From assembly GCA_036675475.1 (NCBI GenBank), contig JAKFEY010000043.1:9660-73659 (forward strand): a stretch of 64,000 bases of DNA. The letters run 5' to 3'. The position numbers and the translations under genes were made by a program. This DNA comes from JALYRV01 sp036675475. Its GTDB lineage: Bacteria; Acidobacteriota; Vicinamibacteria; Vicinamibacterales; SCN-69-37. Positions 34,019 to 43,712 of the stretch are shown piece after piece; within the stretch, counting starts at the first letter, position 1, and the number at the start of each line of letters is the position of its first letter. The notes beneath the pieces are model-generated. The model worked only from the letters and a program-made list of their open reading frames with translations, searched no databases and was not told the DNA's origin.

Positions 34019-34515
34019 GTGATCACCCGCTCGAAATACACCAGCGGCACGCCACGGAACACCGCGCGCCCGACTTCGGTGAAGCCGCACTTCTGATAAA
34101 ACCCGCCTGCCCCGGCCGGCGCGTCGTATGCGTCGAGGCGGAGCGCGCCCGCGCCCTGCGCCGCAGCGATCGCGCTGCCCTGCTCCACGAGCCGCCGCCC
34201 GATGCCGCTGCGCTGGCTCGATGGCCGCACCGCCATGTCGACCAGATACAGCGGCGCCTCCACGTTCGCAAACCGCGCCACGTCAATCGCCCACGGCTTC
34301 TTCGCCGTCAGCCGCAGCGTGCCGGCGATGCCGCCGGCGTCGCGCGCCACGATCACGGTCGACGAGGCCACGTTGCGGCGCACGCTGGCTTCCGAGGCGC
34401 TCGCCGACCAGTGGCCCTCGCCAAAGGCGCGCGTCAGCTCGCCGGCAACCGCGCTGTGCAGCGCGGTTAGCGCGGGCGCATCCTCATCGGCGGCCAACTC
34501 GAAAATCAAGGACAT
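34009..34515 (-). CDS. GNAT-family N-acetyltransferase
   Basis: The 168-residue protein has the GNAT fold: an acyl-CoA pyrophosphate loop RPSSQRSGIGRRLVEQG (residues 96-112, the Q/RxxGxG/A motif), a beta4 strand LYLVDMAV before it and a C-terminal GFYQKCGFTEVGRAVF signature. The substrate cannot be read from sequence. It follows the HIT-domain gene by 10 bases in an operon-like arrangement. The last residues (ITQA) and the stop are encoded by the palindrome at 33997-34018. Confidence 0.9.
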   Translation of the reverse strand: MSLIFELAADEDAPALTALHSAVAGELTRAFGEGHWSASASEASVRRNVASSTVIVARDAGGIAGTLRLTAKKPWAIDVARFANVEAPLYLVDMAVRPSSQRSGIGRRLVEQGSAIAAAQGAGALRLDAYDAPAGAGGFYQKCGFTEVGRAVFRGVPLVYFERVITQA

Positions 34516-34525
34516 GGCGTCCAGG

Positions 34526-35221
34526 TCACAGCCAGCGAATCAGCGCGGTGGCCAACAGTGCCGAGAGTGTGCCCATGGCAAGCGCCCTGAACCACCGTAT
34601 CGGCCGCCCGCGCATGCGATCCCCGGTGGCTTCGCCGCTCGCGATGCCCGCGGCCAGGCCGAGCGGTCCGGTCCAGTCAGGCCCCAGCGTCAGCCACGTC
34701 ACCAGCATCACGAGGGTCAAGACCATCAGCGAAAGGCCGAGCCTCACGAGGGATGGAGGCAGGCGGCCCGCGTCCTCCACGGCGCGATGGATCACCGACC
34801 CGAGCCGAAGCTGACGCGCGAACGCCTCTTCGAACAGTTCGACCGGCGGCGTGGCGGCGTCGCGCGCGTGGCTGGCCCAGCCCTGTTCGCCGATGACGAA
34901 CGGCGCCAGCGAGGGCTCGCCCTCGACGCGCGGCACGAGGTGGAAATGCAGGTGCGGCCTCTTGTCGCCGATGCGGACCACGTAATACCGCTCGGCGCCG
35001 CTCGCCTGCTCGGCGGCCCTGGCCGCTGACGCGACGAGCGCCATGAACGCGTCGGCTTCGACGGGTTTCAGATCGCTGAACGACGCCGCGTGTGCGGCGC
35101 TCACGACCATGATGTGGCCCGGCCGCACCGTTTCCTCGGGGACGGCGATGATGCCCGCATCCGACCGGCGCAGCACGCGCGCCGCGCTGATCGGACAGAT
35201 CCGGCAGAGGCTTTCAGCCAC
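34526..35221 (-). CDS. HIT-domain protein fused to C-terminal membrane helices
   Basis: The 231-residue protein begins with a HIT domain (about residues 1-120): two cysteines (CRIC) that may bind zinc, GHIMVVSAAH, and the nucleotide-hydrolase motif HLHFHLVPR (HxHxHxxPR). HIT proteins hydrolyse nucleoside phosphate or phosphoramidate bonds. After a linker the C-terminal 80 residues contain two or three hydrophobic segments (LSLMVLTLVMLVTWLTLG, TGPLGLAAGIASG, LAMGTLSALLATALIRWL), so the domain should be held at the membrane. The start is a GTG. HIT proteins are normally soluble, so the membrane part is unusual. Confidence 0.85.
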   Translation of the reverse strand: MAESLCRICPISAARVLRRSDAGIIAVPEETVRPGHIMVVSAAHAASFSDLKPVEADAFMALVASAARAAEQASGAERYYVVRIGDKRPHLHFHLVPRVEGEPSLAPFVIGEQGWASHARDAATPPVELFEEAFARQLRLGSVIHRAVEDAGRLPPSLVRLGLSLMVLTLVMLVTWLTLGPDWTGPLGLAAGIASGEATGDRMRGRPIRWFRALAMGTLSALLATALIRWL

Positions 35222-35230
35222 CGGTGCCCG

Positions 35231-35794
35231 TCAGGCGGGCCACAGCCAGCCGAACACGGCGCCCGTGATGAGCGCGTAGATCAGGCCATCGATCATCGAC
35301 CTGATCGTCGCGCTCCACTTGCGGCGCCACCAGATGGACTCGTGCATCAGGCCGAGACCGTACGCGCCGAATGCGGTGAGGCCCGTCGTGTGCAGCACGG
35401 CATGGAAGCCTTCACCCGCATGCAGCAGCGGCGCGGCCACGGCAGCCGCCAGCACGCTGACGAGCACGCAGTAGACGAACCAGAGCGACAGTTCCCGGCC
35501 CATCGTCGGTGGAGCGCTGGGACCGACCGTGAGAAACGCGACGGGGCCGCGCGTCATCTTTTCGACGAACGCGGGATCCTTCATGTCGGCCATGCCCGAC
35601 GCCATGGGCATGGCGTAGTTGCCTGGCCGCAGCGCAAACGGCCGCAGGGCGTTCATGACGCCCTCTTCATCCGGCAGGCGATCGAGATCGCCCTTGTGCC
35701 AGGCAGCGATGACCATGTGAAGGACGGCGCTGGCGATGAACACGAGGACGGCCGCGACCAGGATTGGCACGGCGAGTGACGTCAGAGAAATCAT
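35231..35794 (-). CDS. Integral membrane protein of unknown function
   Basis: The 187-residue protein has an N-terminal helix (residues 5-28), a polar loop with RLPDEEGVMNALRPFALRPGNYAMP and FVEKMTRGPVAFLTVGP, and three more hydrophobic segments, with ESIWWRRKW between the last two. The start is supported by GGAGG six bases upstream. I recognise no function. It is followed by the HIT-membrane and GNAT genes in the same orientation. Confidence 0.75.
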   Translation of the reverse strand: MISLTSLAVPILVAAVLVFIASAVLHMVIAAWHKGDLDRLPDEEGVMNALRPFALRPGNYAMPMASGMADMKDPAFVEKMTRGPVAFLTVGPSAPPTMGRELSLWFVYCVLVSVLAAAVAAPLLHAGEGFHAVLHTTGLTAFGAYGLGLMHESIWWRRKWSATIRSMIDGLIYALITGAVFGWLWPA

Positions 35795-35835
35795 GGGAGC
35801 CTCCGGGGGAGTGCGCGCATCCTATGCGCCCGACC

Positions 35836-35856
35836 GGGAAAATTCAACCGGGTTGA

Positions 35857-35866
<10 letters not shown>
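35836..35866 (-). terminator. Terminator at the end of the ABC-F gene
   Basis: On the minus strand the stem CCGGGTT-TAATC-AACCCGG is followed by TTGAATTTT. The TAA stop codon of the ABC-F gene lies in the loop. The overlapping TCAACC/GGGTTGA palindrome resembles the one after zwf. Confidence 0.7.
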
Positions 35867-37788
<1,922 letters not shown>

Positions 37789-37796
37789 AGCCGACC

Positions 37797-37802
37797 ATTA
37801 TC
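37797..37802 (-). promoter_or_regulatory. Leaderless-type -10 box for the ABC-F gene
   Basis: On the minus strand GATAAT ends 8 bases before the GTG start at 37788. Confidence 0.45.
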
Positions 37803-38406
37803 GCCTGTCGGCGGCTTCCCTCGCGCGCTCGATGAGGTCGCGGAGCACTTCGACCGGCTGGACGCCAATCACGCCGAAGCGGCCGTTCGCGATGAAGGCC
37901 GGCACGCTGCCCACGTCCATCTGCTTCGCCAGCTCCTCATCGTCAATCACGGCCTGCTCGAACGCGCGCGAGACGAGCGCCGCGCGCAGCGCGTCGTGCG
38001 GCAGTCCCAGGGAGGCTGCAAGCGCCACCAGCACGTCGATGTCGCCGATGTCCTCGCCGCGTTCGAAGAACGCCGCGAGCAGACCGCTGTGGTACTCGTC
38101 GAAGCGCCCGATCGACCGCGCCCAGTGCGCGGCCTCATGGGCGCGGCGCGTGCGCGGCTGCACGGGCGGCAGCTTCATGCTGACGCCCAGCGTTTCGGCG
38201 AGCGGATAAACGGACGCGTCCCAGACGCGATGGAGATACTCGGCGTTCGGATCGAGCGCGGGCACCGTGTTCGGGCGCAGCTCGAACGAGCGCCAGATGA
38301 CGTCGACGTCGGGCGCCTCGGCAAGCAGCGCGTGCAGGGCCGGCTCGCCCAGACGGCAGAAGGGACAGACGTAATCGGAGAAGACCTCGAGCGTGACGCG
38401 TGACAC
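37798..38406 (-). CDS. DsbA-family (FrnE-like) thiol-disulfide oxidoreductase
   Basis: The 202-residue protein has a thioredoxin fold with an inserted helical domain. The active site is CPFC in VFSDYVCPFCRLGEPAL (Cys at about 15 and 18), and the cis-proline loop is in MDVGSVPAFIANGRFGVIG. No signal peptide is present, so it is probably a cytosolic FrnE-type oxidoreductase rather than a periplasmic DsbA. The GTG start has TAAGAT 7 bases upstream. It lies 9 bases upstream of the ABC-F gene on the same strand. Confidence 0.92.
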   Translation of the reverse strand: MSRVTLEVFSDYVCPFCRLGEPALHALLAEAPDVDVIWRSFELRPNTVPALDPNAEYLHRVWDASVYPLAETLGVSMKLPPVQPRTRRAHEAAHWARSIGRFDEYHSGLLAAFFERGEDIGDIDVLVALAASLGLPHDALRAALVSRAFEQAVIDDEELAKQMDVGSVPAFIANGRFGVIGVQPVEVLRDLIERAREAADRR

Positions 38407-38413
38407 ACCTCTG

Positions 38414-38419
38414 ATCTTA
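38414..38419 (-). promoter_or_regulatory. Leaderless-type -10 box for the FrnE-like gene
   Basis: On the minus strand TAAGAT ends 7 bases before the GTG start at 38406; the only purine run touches the start codon, too close to act as a ribosome site. Confidence 0.45.
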
Positions 38420-38463
38420 TCCCGACGACTGCGGAACGTACGCGCCGCGGATCACGTCAATGC

Positions 38464-39714
38464 ATGCGAATGACCGCCGTTCGCAGCTCCATCCATCTCG
38501 CCTTCGAAACCCTTCGGCTCAACCCGTTGCGGACGACGCTGTCGACGCTGGGCATCGTCATGGGCGCCGCGTCGCTCGCCGCGGTGCTGGCGCTGGCTGA
38601 CGGCAGCGAACGGCTCGCGCGCGAGTCCATCGAGCGCGAAGGACTCACGTCCATCGTGCTGCGGCCGCAGACCGATCGGCTCGTCGACGGCCTGCGCGTG
38701 CCGCAGACGAACTATCCGATGTTCACGCAGGCGGATGCGCAGCAGCTGGCCGAGGCGCTGGGCACGCGCGCGAGCGTGATGCTCGGCACGGAAGGCACCG
38801 GCACGATTGACGCGCCGGGCCAGCGGACGCGCGCCGTGCACGTGATCGGGCGTTTCGGCATCAATCAGGCGCCGTCCGCGAGCGCGGCGGCCGACCTGGC
38901 GGCAGGCCGCGCGTTGAGCGAGGCGGAGCTCCGCGGCGACGCGCGCGTCGCGGTGATCAACGAGCGGCTGGCCACGGAACTCGACAGCATGGGCCTGACG
39001 GGCGGCAGCGTCGGCGAGACGCTGACGATCGGCCCCGTGGCCTTCACCGTCGCGGGCGTGCGCAAGTCACCGCGAACCGACACGATTTTCAGCGTCATCG
39101 TGCCGTTCGCGCATGCGGAAGCCGTGATGGTGCCATCGGCCGCGCCGCGTCCGCGCCTGATCGCCGTGACGGTGGCCGACATTCAGCAGGTACCGGCGCT
39201 CAAGACCGACGTGGACGCCTTCGCGGCGGCCCGGGCCGGGTGGGGCGACAAGGTGATCGTTGCGGCGCACGGGCCGCAGCGGCTCGAGCAGGCGGCGCGG
39301 GGCATCCTGATCTTCAAGATGCTGATGGGCGCTTTCACCGCCATCTCGCTGGTGGTCGGCGGCATCGGCATCATGAACGTGCTGCTGGCGTCGATCCTCG
39401 AGCGCACGCGCGAAATCGGCATCCGCAAGGCCGTCGGCGCCCGGCGCCGCGACGTGCTGCGGCAGTTTCTGGTCGAATCGATGACGATCTCCATCGCCGG
39501 AACCGGGGCGGGCGTGGCGCTGGGGTTGAGCGCCGCGTTCCTCACGACGGCGCTGATCCGCGCGAAGACGGGCGTGCCGATGCAGGCGGCGATCACGTTC
39601 GAGACGGTCGCGGTCACCGTGCTTGCGGCGGTGGGCGTGGGCCTGGCCGCGGGGGTCTATCCGGCGATGCGCGCGTCGCGGCTCACCACCATCGACGCCA
39701 TCCAGCGCGAATAG
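38464..39714 (+). CDS. MacB/FtsX-type ABC transporter permease
   Basis: The 416-residue inner-membrane protein has an N-terminal membrane helix (NPLRTTLSTLGIVMGAASLA), a large periplasmic MacB-PCD domain (about 45-280) and three C-terminal helices, the FtsX fold (GGIGIMNVLLASILERTREIGIRKAVGARRRDVLRQFL). It belongs to the mechanotransmission type that couples cytosolic ATP hydrolysis to periplasmic movement. No ATPase or membrane-fusion partner gene is adjacent, so its partner must be encoded elsewhere. Confidence 0.93.
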   Translation: MRMTAVRSSIHLAFETLRLNPLRTTLSTLGIVMGAASLAAVLALADGSERLARESIEREGLTSIVLRPQTDRLVDGLRVPQTNYPMFTQADAQQLAEALGTRASVMLGTEGTGTIDAPGQRTRAVHVIGRFGINQAPSASAAADLAAGRALSEAELRGDARVAVINERLATELDSMGLTGGSVGETLTIGPVAFTVAGVRKSPRTDTIFSVIVPFAHAEAVMVPSAAPRPRLIAVTVADIQQVPALKTDVDAFAAARAGWGDKVIVAAHGPQRLEQAARGILIFKMLMGAFTAISLVVGGIGIMNVLLASILERTREIGIRKAVGARRRDVLRQFLVESMTISIAGTGAGVALGLSAAFLTTALIRAKTGVPMQAAITFETVAVTVLAAVGVGLAAGVYPAMRASRLTTIDAIQRE

Positions 39715-39716
39715 CG

Positions 39717-40301
39717 TCAGCGCTTGCGCGCGGCGTCGCCGCGGCGGATGGTGCCGCCCTGCACCACGCGCGCGTTGATGCCGCGCAGGCACAGTTCGCG
39801 TCCCAGCGGCGAGTTCACGAACGTCATCGCGTCGAGGCCGAAACGCTCGACGAACTTGCCGCAGCCGGTGTGCGGCTGCGGCGTGACTTCGATGACCGCC
39901 GATCCAATCGCGAGCTGCGTGCCGGGCGGCAGGTTCTTCTGACTCAGGTCGAGATCCAGATACAGCTGATCGCCGGCGAGTTTCCACCGTGCCGGATCCT
40001 GCGCGACCAGCGCGATCAGCCGCGCGTTGATCACGTTGATCTGCATGTCGGGATGCGGCTGGGTCTTGTCGGCCATGCGCGAGCTGCCGCGGAAGCGCCA
40101 GGTGTCCCCCACCAGCCCCTCGACGGGGTCGAGCTGCGCCTCGTCGAGCACCTCGCGCTCGTTGACCCGCGGGCGCCTCACGATCAGCTGCAGCGCGCCG
40201 GCATCGGCCGGCGACCGCCGAATTTCATCGAGGCCGGCCTCGAGCTGCGCCGTCGTCAGGTGCGTGACAAGCATGTTCAGCTGCTGATGCATACTTCGCA
40301 T
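39717..40301 (-). CDS. MOSC-domain protein
   Basis: The 194-residue protein contains the MOSC fold found in molybdenum cofactor sulfurases and YiiM-type reductases. The conserved cysteine is in TPQPHTGCGKFVERFG, followed by GRELCLRGINARVVQGG. It may bind molybdenum cofactor or transfer sulfur, but the substrate is unknown. The start may be the ATG at 40301 or 40292. The divergent membrane enzyme gene begins only 2 bases away from 40301, so the two promoters must overlap coding sequence. Confidence 0.85.
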   Translation of the reverse strand: MRSMHQQLNMLVTHLTTAQLEAGLDEIRRSPADAGALQLIVRRPRVNEREVLDEAQLDPVEGLVGDTWRFRGSSRMADKTQPHPDMQINVINARLIALVAQDPARWKLAGDQLYLDLDLSQKNLPPGTQLAIGSAVIEVTPQPHTGCGKFVERFGLDAMTFVNSPLGRELCLRGINARVVQGGTIRRGDAARKR

Positions 40302-40303
40302 AC

Positions 40304-41731
40304 ATGCTATCTCAGGGCCGCGGGACGTCCGCCGGCGCAGGCCGCGGGGCGGCGTTCGCGACTATTGCCCTCGTCTTTGCCGCCTCGCGCGCCGCGGCGT
40401 ATGCCGCCGGTGTGCGCTTCGATGTGTCACCGCTGACGTGGTACTGGCAGTACATCGACCCGCCGCTGCTCCAGGCGCGCCTGCTCGAAAGCGTGTTCTA
40501 TTCGCACGCGCAACCGCCGCTCTTCAACATCCTGCTCGGCGTGACGCTCAAGCTGCCGGCAGGCGCGTTCAGCACCCTCATGCACGCGCAGTTTCTGGCG
40601 ATGGGGCTGATCGCCGCATTCGGCCTTTTCCTGCTTCTCACCAGCCTTCGCATACCGGCGCGAGCCAGCGTGGTGCTCACGTGCCTCTTCACGGTGCTGC
40701 CCGCCACGATCCTCTACGAGAACTGGCTGTTCTACGAATACCTGACGATGACGCTGCTGGTGTGGATGGCGGTGGCGCTGCACCGCTTCGTGGCGCGGGC
40801 GTCGACCGCCGCCGGCGTCGCGTTTTTCGCGCTGGCCGCCGCGGCGATTTTCGCGCGATCGATTTTCCAGATTGTGTGGCTGGTGCCGATCGTCGCCGGG
40901 TTGGTGGCTGTCGTCAGCCCCCGGCTCGTGCGTCGGTGCGCGGCGGTGCCGCTGCTGCTGGTGGCGCTGCTGTACGCGAAGAACGGGCTGTTGTTTGGCG
41001 CGCCGGTCACGAGCTCGTGGCTGGGCATGAATCTGGCGCGCGGCACCGTCGTGCACCTGGACGAGCCGGCGCGTCAGGCGCTGGTCGCGAGCGGCGCGCT
41101 GCACCCGGTGGCCGCGCTTCCGCCGTTCTCGCCGCTCGACGCGTATGCCGCCGTGATGCCGCTGCCAGCCGCCTCGGGCATCGCGGTGCTCGATCGGGCC
41201 GTGAAGAGCGGCGGCAGCCCGAACTATCACGCGAAGGGCTACCTGCCGGTGTCGCGGCACTACCTGGACGGCGCGCTGTGGACGATCCGCCACGAGCCGG
41301 GCCCGTATCTGCGCGTCGTGCGCGGCGCCGTCTGGCTGTTCTTCAACCCGTCGACGGACCATGCGCCCGTCGAGCGGAACCGGCAGCAGATGCGCGCGTA
41401 CGACGAGCTCGTGACGCGCGCGGTCTACCTGCGGACGCCATACCTGTTGCGCCTCGGGGTGGGGATTCTGGCCGCGTACATCTTCGCGGGCGCTTATGCG
41501 CTCGTGGTGATGTGGCAGCTGGTCGTGGCACGGCGCCCCGCGACGCCCGAGGCGAGCACCGTGCTGTTCATGGCCTTCACGTGCCTGTACGTGTTCCTGG
41601 TGAGCACGCTGTTCGAGGCCGGCGAAAACCAGCGCATGCGCTTCGTGCTCGATCCGCTCACGCTTGCGCTGGTGGCCGCGGGCGCCACGCACCTGCGCAG
41701 GCGGGTCTGGGCCCCGGAGCCCAGGACCTAG
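40304..41731 (+). CDS. Polytopic membrane protein, GT-C glycosyltransferase-like
   Basis: The 475-residue protein has about nine membrane helices. An acidic/aromatic first loop (FDVSPLTWYWQYID) and the phrase SHAQPPLFNILLGVTL recall the PMT/ArnT class, which moves sugars from polyprenyl-phosphate donors at the outer face of the membrane. The periplasmic C-terminal half is small. The exact acceptor is unknown. The last residues (APEPRT) and the TAG stop lie in a 7-bp-period repeat shared with the convergent asparaginase gene. Confidence 0.7.
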   Translation: MLSQGRGTSAGAGRGAAFATIALVFAASRAAAYAAGVRFDVSPLTWYWQYIDPPLLQARLLESVFYSHAQPPLFNILLGVTLKLPAGAFSTLMHAQFLAMGLIAAFGLFLLLTSLRIPARASVVLTCLFTVLPATILYENWLFYEYLTMTLLVWMAVALHRFVARASTAAGVAFFALAAAAIFARSIFQIVWLVPIVAGLVAVVSPRLVRRCAAVPLLLVALLYAKNGLLFGAPVTSSWLGMNLARGTVVHLDEPARQALVASGALHPVAALPPFSPLDAYAAVMPLPAASGIAVLDRAVKSGGSPNYHAKGYLPVSRHYLDGALWTIRHEPGPYLRVVRGAVWLFFNPSTDHAPVERNRQQMRAYDELVTRAVYLRTPYLLRLGVGILAAYIFAGAYALVVMWQLVVARRPATPEASTVLFMAFTCLYVFLVSTLFEAGENQRMRFVLDPLTLALVAAGATHLRRRVWAPEPRT

Positions 41732-41752
41732 CGCCCAGGGCCCAGCGCCTAC
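41707..41752. repeat. 7-bp-period array spanning two convergent stop codons
   Basis: Units such as GACCTAG, CGCCCAG, GGCCCAG and CGCCTAC run through the end of the membrane enzyme gene. One TAG on each strand, lying at opposite ends of the CGCCCAGGGCCCAGCGC core, ends the two convergent genes. Confidence 0.65.
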
Positions 41753-42867
41753 TCGGTATTCCCCGCCAGCAGCGGCTCGAGCCGCTCGAGGCGCGCGCCG
41801 TTTTCATCGCACACCGCAAACTGGCTGCGCTCGGTCGGCGCGTACATCGAGACGCCCGCGTGCCGCCCCTGTTTGTCGATGACGTAGAAGTTGACGTTGA
41901 AGTTGGGCTCGCCGCGCGCGTTGAGCAGCCGCTTCTCAATCGTGTTCGCCTTGATGCGGCGCAACGCTTCGAGGCCCGCATCCTTCGGATGCTTGCCCTG
42001 ACGCATCTGCTCGACGATGAGAAACGAGGCGAGGCTGTAGAGATTCGCTTCTCCACGCCCGGTTGATCCGGCCGCGCCCACGTCTCCGTCGACGTACAGG
42101 CCCGCGCCAAGCACCGGCGAATCGCCGAGCCGGCCGGGGATCTTCCACGCCAGCCCGCTCGTCGTCGTGACGCCGCAGATCTCGCCCTTCGCGTTGACGC
42201 CGTCGCAGTTGATGGTGCCATACACGTGCTGCTCGTCGACGAGGCCTTCGGCCACCATCTGGCGGATCACGTCGCGGTGCAGGGCCTCGCGCTTGATCGG
42301 ATCGAGATAGTGGCCGGGGTCGGTGCGCCGCTTCCACTCGAGCCACGCCTTGCGCGAGGTGTCGGTGTTCAGGTCGTCTTCGATCTTGAAGCCCATGAGC
42401 CGCGCAAACTCCTGTGCGCCCTTGCCGACCAGCAGATGGTGATCGGTCGTCTCCATCACCGCTTTCGCGACGAGCGACGGCGTGCGCACGCCCTCGAGCG
42501 CGCCGACGCCGCCGGCCCGCTTCTTCGGGCCGTGCATGCAGCACGAGTCGAGCTGCACGACGCCTTCGGCGTTGGGCAAGCCGCCGTAGCCGACGCTGGT
42601 GTCACCCGGGTCGAGCTCGCACAGGTTGACGCCCGCGATGAGCGAGTCGAGCACATCGTCGCCCTTGACGATCTTCTCGAAGGCGACCTCGACGCCCGTC
42701 TTCGACCCGCCGTTCTTGAAGCGGTGGCCGTTCGCCGAGGCGACCACGATGGGTTTCACACTTCGCTGAATCAGCATCTCCGGAGCCTTTGCCGAAAGGG
42801 GGCGCGCGGCCGCGGTGATGCCGGCCGCGGCGGTGGATGCGATGAAGGTACGGCGATCAATGGCCAT
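41749..42867 (-). CDS. Exported N4-(beta-N-acetylglucosaminyl)-L-asparaginase
   Basis: The 372-residue N-terminal nucleophile amidohydrolase cleaves the GlcNAc-asparagine bond of N-glycans. A twin-arginine-like signal (MAIDRRTFIASTAAAG) suggests export in folded form. The autoprocessing threonine is in VYGTINCDG, and downstream motifs GVTTTSGLAWKIPGRLGDSPVLGAG and GAAGSTGRGE match the family. The start at 42867 is set by AGGAG eight bases upstream. It follows the creatininase-family gene after 1 base, so the two form an operon. Confidence 0.92.
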   Translation of the reverse strand: MAIDRRTFIASTAAAGITAAARPLSAKAPEMLIQRSVKPIVVASANGHRFKNGGSKTGVEVAFEKIVKGDDVLDSLIAGVNLCELDPGDTSVGYGGLPNAEGVVQLDSCCMHGPKKRAGGVGALEGVRTPSLVAKAVMETTDHHLLVGKGAQEFARLMGFKIEDDLNTDTSRKAWLEWKRRTDPGHYLDPIKREALHRDVIRQMVAEGLVDEQHVYGTINCDGVNAKGEICGVTTTSGLAWKIPGRLGDSPVLGAGLYVDGDVGAAGSTGRGEANLYSLASFLIVEQMRQGKHPKDAGLEALRRIKANTIEKRLLNARGEPNFNVNFYVIDKQGRHAGVSMYAPTERSQFAVCDENGARLERLEPLLAGNTE

Positions 42868-42868
42868 G

Positions 42869-43675
42869 TCAGACTCCTGCGAGGTTCCACTTGCGGATGA
42901 TGTCTTCGATGAGCGAGGCGACGGTGTCGTTGACGCGATCGAAATAAACCTTCGCTTTCGCAGCATCGAACGTGGGATAGCCCTCGCCCGCTTTGTACAG
43001 CGTGATGGACGAGGGTGACGGATAGGCGCTGTACGTGCCGGCAGGCGCGTTCGGCGTCACCATGTCGGGCCCGGTATAGCGCTCGCGGTGCACCAGCGAA
43101 GGATCGATCGCCTGCATGAACGCCGTCTCGTTCTCGGCGGCGTGGCCGCCGTCGTAGCCGAAGGTCTTCACCGTGACATCGGTCGCGAGGCTCCACCAGT
43201 TGATCACCAGCGTGCGCACGCGCAGCTCGCGGCCGACGGCCTGCGCCACGTCGTTGAGCACGGCCGTCTGCGGCCCGCCGTGGCCGTTGAGCAGAATGAT
43301 GTTGCGAAAGCCCTGGCGCGCGAGGCCCGTGAGCACGGCGCGCACGTAGGGGCGATACGCCTCTTCGGGAATCGTGAACGCGCCGGCGTACGCGTCCATG
43401 CCGCCCGTGATGCCGTACGGCACGACCGGCGCGATGAACGCGTTCAGGCGCGGCGCGATCGCTTTCGCGATGGCGGCCGGCGCCAGGATGTCGGCGCCGT
43501 TGGCGGTCACGCCGTGCGGCTCGAGCGTGCCGAGCGGCAGCAGCACCGTCTGCACCTTCGCGGGGACGGCTTCCTTGAACGCCATCCAGTTGATGCGGGC
43601 CAGGTCGCGCTCGATCGGCGCGGCCTGCGGCCGCGGCAGCGCCATCAGGGCGGCGAAGACAAGGGCCATCGGCAT
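42869..43675 (-). CDS. Exported creatininase-family amidohydrolase
   Basis: The 268-residue protein has a short signal peptide (MPMALVFAALMALPRPQAA) and the creatininase metal-site motifs LPLGTLEPHG, LLNGHGGP and GHAAENETAFM. The family contains creatinine, formamide and other cyclic or linear amide hydrolases; the substrate here is unknown and an export signal is unusual for creatininase itself. GGAG lies eight bases before the ATG. Probably cotranscribed with the asparaginase. Confidence 0.88.
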   Translation of the reverse strand: MPMALVFAALMALPRPQAAPIERDLARINWMAFKEAVPAKVQTVLLPLGTLEPHGVTANGADILAPAAIAKAIAPRLNAFIAPVVPYGITGGMDAYAGAFTIPEEAYRPYVRAVLTGLARQGFRNIILLNGHGGPQTAVLNDVAQAVGRELRVRTLVINWWSLATDVTVKTFGYDGGHAAENETAFMQAIDPSLVHRERYTGPDMVTPNAPAGTYSAYPSPSSITLYKAGEGYPTFDAAKAKVYFDRVNDTVASLIEDIIRKWNLAGV

Positions 43676-43712
43676 GTTCAGCTCCGCGCGCAGTCTAACC
43701 CAGCGCCGCCGA

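Noticed and set aside
43374..43712. Extension of the dehydratase frame upstream to 43374
   Set aside because: It is antisense to the creatininase gene. The family N-terminus fits a start at 43713 or 43731.
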